This document shows, in pieces, positions 62,698 through 64,000 of a stretch of DNA of 64,000 nucleotides (its first letter is position 1; every line of letters begins with the position of its first letter). Below the pieces are notes generated by a model. That model was not told the origin of the DNA and did no database searches. It worked only from the letters and a program-made list of their open reading frames with translations. The DNA comes from Paraburkholderia youngii (GTDB lineage: Bacteria; Pseudomonadota; Gammaproteobacteria; Burkholderiales; Burkholderiaceae). Location: positions 3,155,165-3,219,164 of the forward strand of contig NZ_JAALDK010000001.1 of the NCBI RefSeq assembly GCF_013366925.1, written 5' to 3'. A program made the position numbers and the translations under genes.

Positions 62698-62739
62698 ACA
62701 GCGACGATTACCCCCGCTGACCGGACAAGATAATTGTCG

Positions 62740-62891
62740 TTCGGCCGGACTTCATGCTTGACGCTCTACACTCTCCAAAGCGACGAGACGCCACGCCGAG
62801 CACGCCGCGGCCGCCGCGCCACCGACAAGGCGCAATTTGCTTTGCAGTGACTCAAAAACCGGTAGGAATCTCTGCGCGACCCTGAGTCGCT
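62740..62891. other. Flank between IS21 element and Crp/Fnr gene
   Basis: 150 bases with no recognisable gene; possibly the lost 3' end of the gene cut by the IS, but the frame cannot be confirmed. Confidence 0.35.
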
Positions 62892-63560
62892 TCAACTTGG
62901 CGCCCGGCCGATTGCGAGGTGGTGCAACGCGACACGATCCCGAATGCGGATCGCCTTGCCTTCCCGTTCGACAATCCCACGTTTGTCGAGCGACGTGATC
63001 ACACGCGACACCGTCTCGCGGCTCACACCCGCCATGGCCGCAATCGTGACCTGACTGGGCAGTTCGACAAGCGGTGAATCGAAAGCCTGACTCTGGTTGA
63101 TGGCCGCCTCGATCACGGCGGTCACACGCGCATCCGCACGCGGCTGGCTTCGCGAGCTGCGCGCCACGAGTAGGGTTTTGGCGCGACTCGCGATCAGGTT
63201 ATTCAGCGAGCGCGCCACGTCCGGGTCGCTGAGAAGCCGGCGGGCGTGCGCCCGGTCGAGCAGACCGACGGTACTGCGCTTCGTAGCAATGATATTGCCC
63301 AAGGTCGGCGCGCAGTTGAGGATCGAAATCTCGCCCGTACACTCGTCGGGATTGACAACGTAGAACGGGAGCTCGACACCATCCTCGGAGTATGTCGACA
63401 CACGGAGCTGTCCTTCTACGAGGAAGATGAGCGGCGACTCTGTGGCCCCCTGATAGCAAATGTGATCGCCTTCGTTGACGTGTACAACCTTGGTGAGCCT
63501 GGTCGTGTTGCCGACTATTTCGCTTCGTGCCTCGCGAAGCAGAACTTGTTTTCTCAACAT
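62892..63560 (-). CDS. Crp/Fnr-family regulator without cAMP-type pocket residues
   Basis: The product has 222 residues. The cyclic-nucleotide-like domain has HVNEGDHICYQGATESPLIF, LVEGQLRVSTYSEDGVELPF and GEISILNCAPTLGNIIAT. At the pocket position where CRP has Arg-Ser, this protein has Pro-Thr-Leu, so cAMP binding is doubtful. The HTH reads TIAAMAGVSRETVSRVITSL, the same SRETVSR recognition helix as the regulator at 28.2 kb, so both may see similar DNA. No Cys cluster for Fe-S. Effector unknown. It converges on the IS21-truncated gene that carries a CRP-type box. Confidence 0.85.
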   Translation of the reverse strand: MLRKQVLLREARSEIVGNTTRLTKVVHVNEGDHICYQGATESPLIFLVEGQLRVSTYSEDGVELPFYVVNPDECTGEISILNCAPTLGNIIATKRSTVGLLDRAHARRLLSDPDVARSLNNLIASRAKTLLVARSSRSQPRADARVTAVIEAAINQSQAFDSPLVELPSQVTIAAMAGVSRETVSRVITSLDKRGIVEREGKAIRIRDRVALHHLAIGRAPS

Positions 63561-63706
63561 TATTTGAATTACGTATGTTGGCCTACTGAGATAGAGCAGA
63601 TAACTCGGCGCGGAGGATACCGGTAACTAGATGTAACGTAAAGTAAAAGGAAGTAATGAGGGCTCTGGGTAAGGCGCATATGAAAAAATTGCTTGGTGTT
63701 TTTCTG

Positions 63707-63727
63707 AGCGGCGCTGCGCCGCTTTTA
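63707..63727 (+). terminator. Small hairpin with T run
   Basis: AGCGGCG-CTG-CGCCGCT followed by TTTTA. It lies in the gap between the Crp/Fnr gene and the partial gene at the end; it would act on plus-strand transcripts, of which none is assigned. Confidence 0.35.
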
Positions 63728-63802
63728 TGCGTACCGCATGAACCCGTGAGGAGCTTCCTTTAAAAACGTGTCCAGACGGACACCATTAGCGAGATTGGCA
63801 GG

Positions 63803-64000
63803 TCAATGCAGTTCGCTTCCCAGCATCAGCCGCCGGGCGATGTCGGCCGTCTGCAGCATTCCACGTTCAGTCGGTGAATGGGCCGCGAGATAGCGGACGA
63901 CTGCAATGAGAATGTGCCGTCCTTCGGCAGTATTGCCCCATGTAGCAAACTGCCGAACGCCTGCCTCCAGCATCTGATACGCATGAAAGCCGGCATCTTC
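63803..64000 (-). CDS. 3' end of an unidentified gene
   Basis: The minus strand is open from the window edge to TGA at 63803-63805. It encodes 65 visible residues (EDAGFHAYQMLEAGVRQFAT, ILIAVVRYLAAHSPTERGML, QTADIARRLMLGSELH). Composition is protein-like: helical, with a conserved-looking RYLAAHSPTER block. I do not recognise the family with certainty. The 5' part lies beyond the window. Confidence 0.6.
   Translation of the reverse strand, partial: EDAGFHAYQMLEAGVRQFATWGNTAEGRHILIAVVRYLAAHSPTERGMLQTADIARRLMLGSELH

Larger units (their letters stand above)
60229..62739 (+). mobile_element. IS21-family insertion sequence
   Basis: About 2.5 kb bounded by perfect 21-bp inverted repeats: CGACAATTATCT... 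at 60229-60249 and its complement at 62719-62739. It contains istA and istB in the usual overlapping order. No target-site duplication is visible in the flanks (left ...GGGCGC, right TTCGGC...), so the element is either old or one flank was rearranged. Confidence 0.88.

Noticed and set aside
63680..63763. 27-residue frame starting MKKLLGVFLSGAAPLLC, signal-peptide-like
   Set aside because: No ribosome site, and its codons coincide with a hairpin (63707-63723); too short to call without homologues.

Overview
The window is GC-rich with dense, mostly non-overlapping genes on both strands. Gene content, codon use and the insertion sequences point to a beta-proteobacterium of the Burkholderiaceae, most like Paraburkholderia or Caballeronia. 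This is inferred from protein-family resemblance only; no rRNA is present. It looks like an accessory-rich chromosomal or megaplasmid region with several metabolic islands, many decayed genes and the remains of at least five IS families.

Left part (1-24 kb). A cation-efflux (CDF) gene is split by an intact IS5-family element, and the DUF1289 gene behind it is broken by a 4-bp duplication. A secreted beta-propeller gene and an acidic protein made of 11-residue repeats follow. Next is an amino-acid cluster: DauR-like regulator, ornithine cyclodeaminase-like dehydrogenase, threonine-synthase-like PLP enzyme, a second decayed dehydrogenase, an asparaginase, and a convergent LivK-type binding protein. 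Two paralogous TPS-domain (filamentous-hemagglutinin type) exoprotein genes converge on each other and are bracketed by a 78-bp direct repeat. A three-gene hydrolase operon (amidohydrolase, alpha/beta hydrolase, FAH-type hydrolase) is divergent from its probable FadR-type regulator. A PAP2 phosphatase, a relic of a QseB-like response regulator, a YgiW-like protein and a methyltransferase follow.

Central part (24-51.5 kb). After an M48 protease/LemA pair comes the most coherent block, a cell-surface programme. It holds a Crp-family regulator with a cAMP-type pocket, a divergent FecR / CHASE2-adenylate cyclase / TPR-barrel operon, an ABC-dependent glycan operon (Wzm, Wzt, three glycosyltransferase genes, a methyltransferase with a DUF4214 segment), a complete type I secretion system (ABC, HlyD, TolC) and its likely cargo, a 1144-aa beta-strand-repeat protein that also starts with DUF4214. 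CRP-type boxes (TGTGA-N6-TCACA or near variants) lie in front of almost every unit. I infer a local cAMP-controlled regulon that builds an S-layer-like coat and its polysaccharide.

Right part (51.5-64 kb). This holds an acyltransferase, two secreted beta-propeller proteins, a multipass membrane protein, a tRNA cluster (Asn-Gly-Thr) and fragments of IS30, IS3 and IS6 transposases. An orphan pqqA peptide gene lies among the IS debris. An IS21-family element with a frameshifted istB truncates a small gene that itself has a CRP-type box. A second Crp/Fnr-type gene and the 3' end of a further gene close the window.
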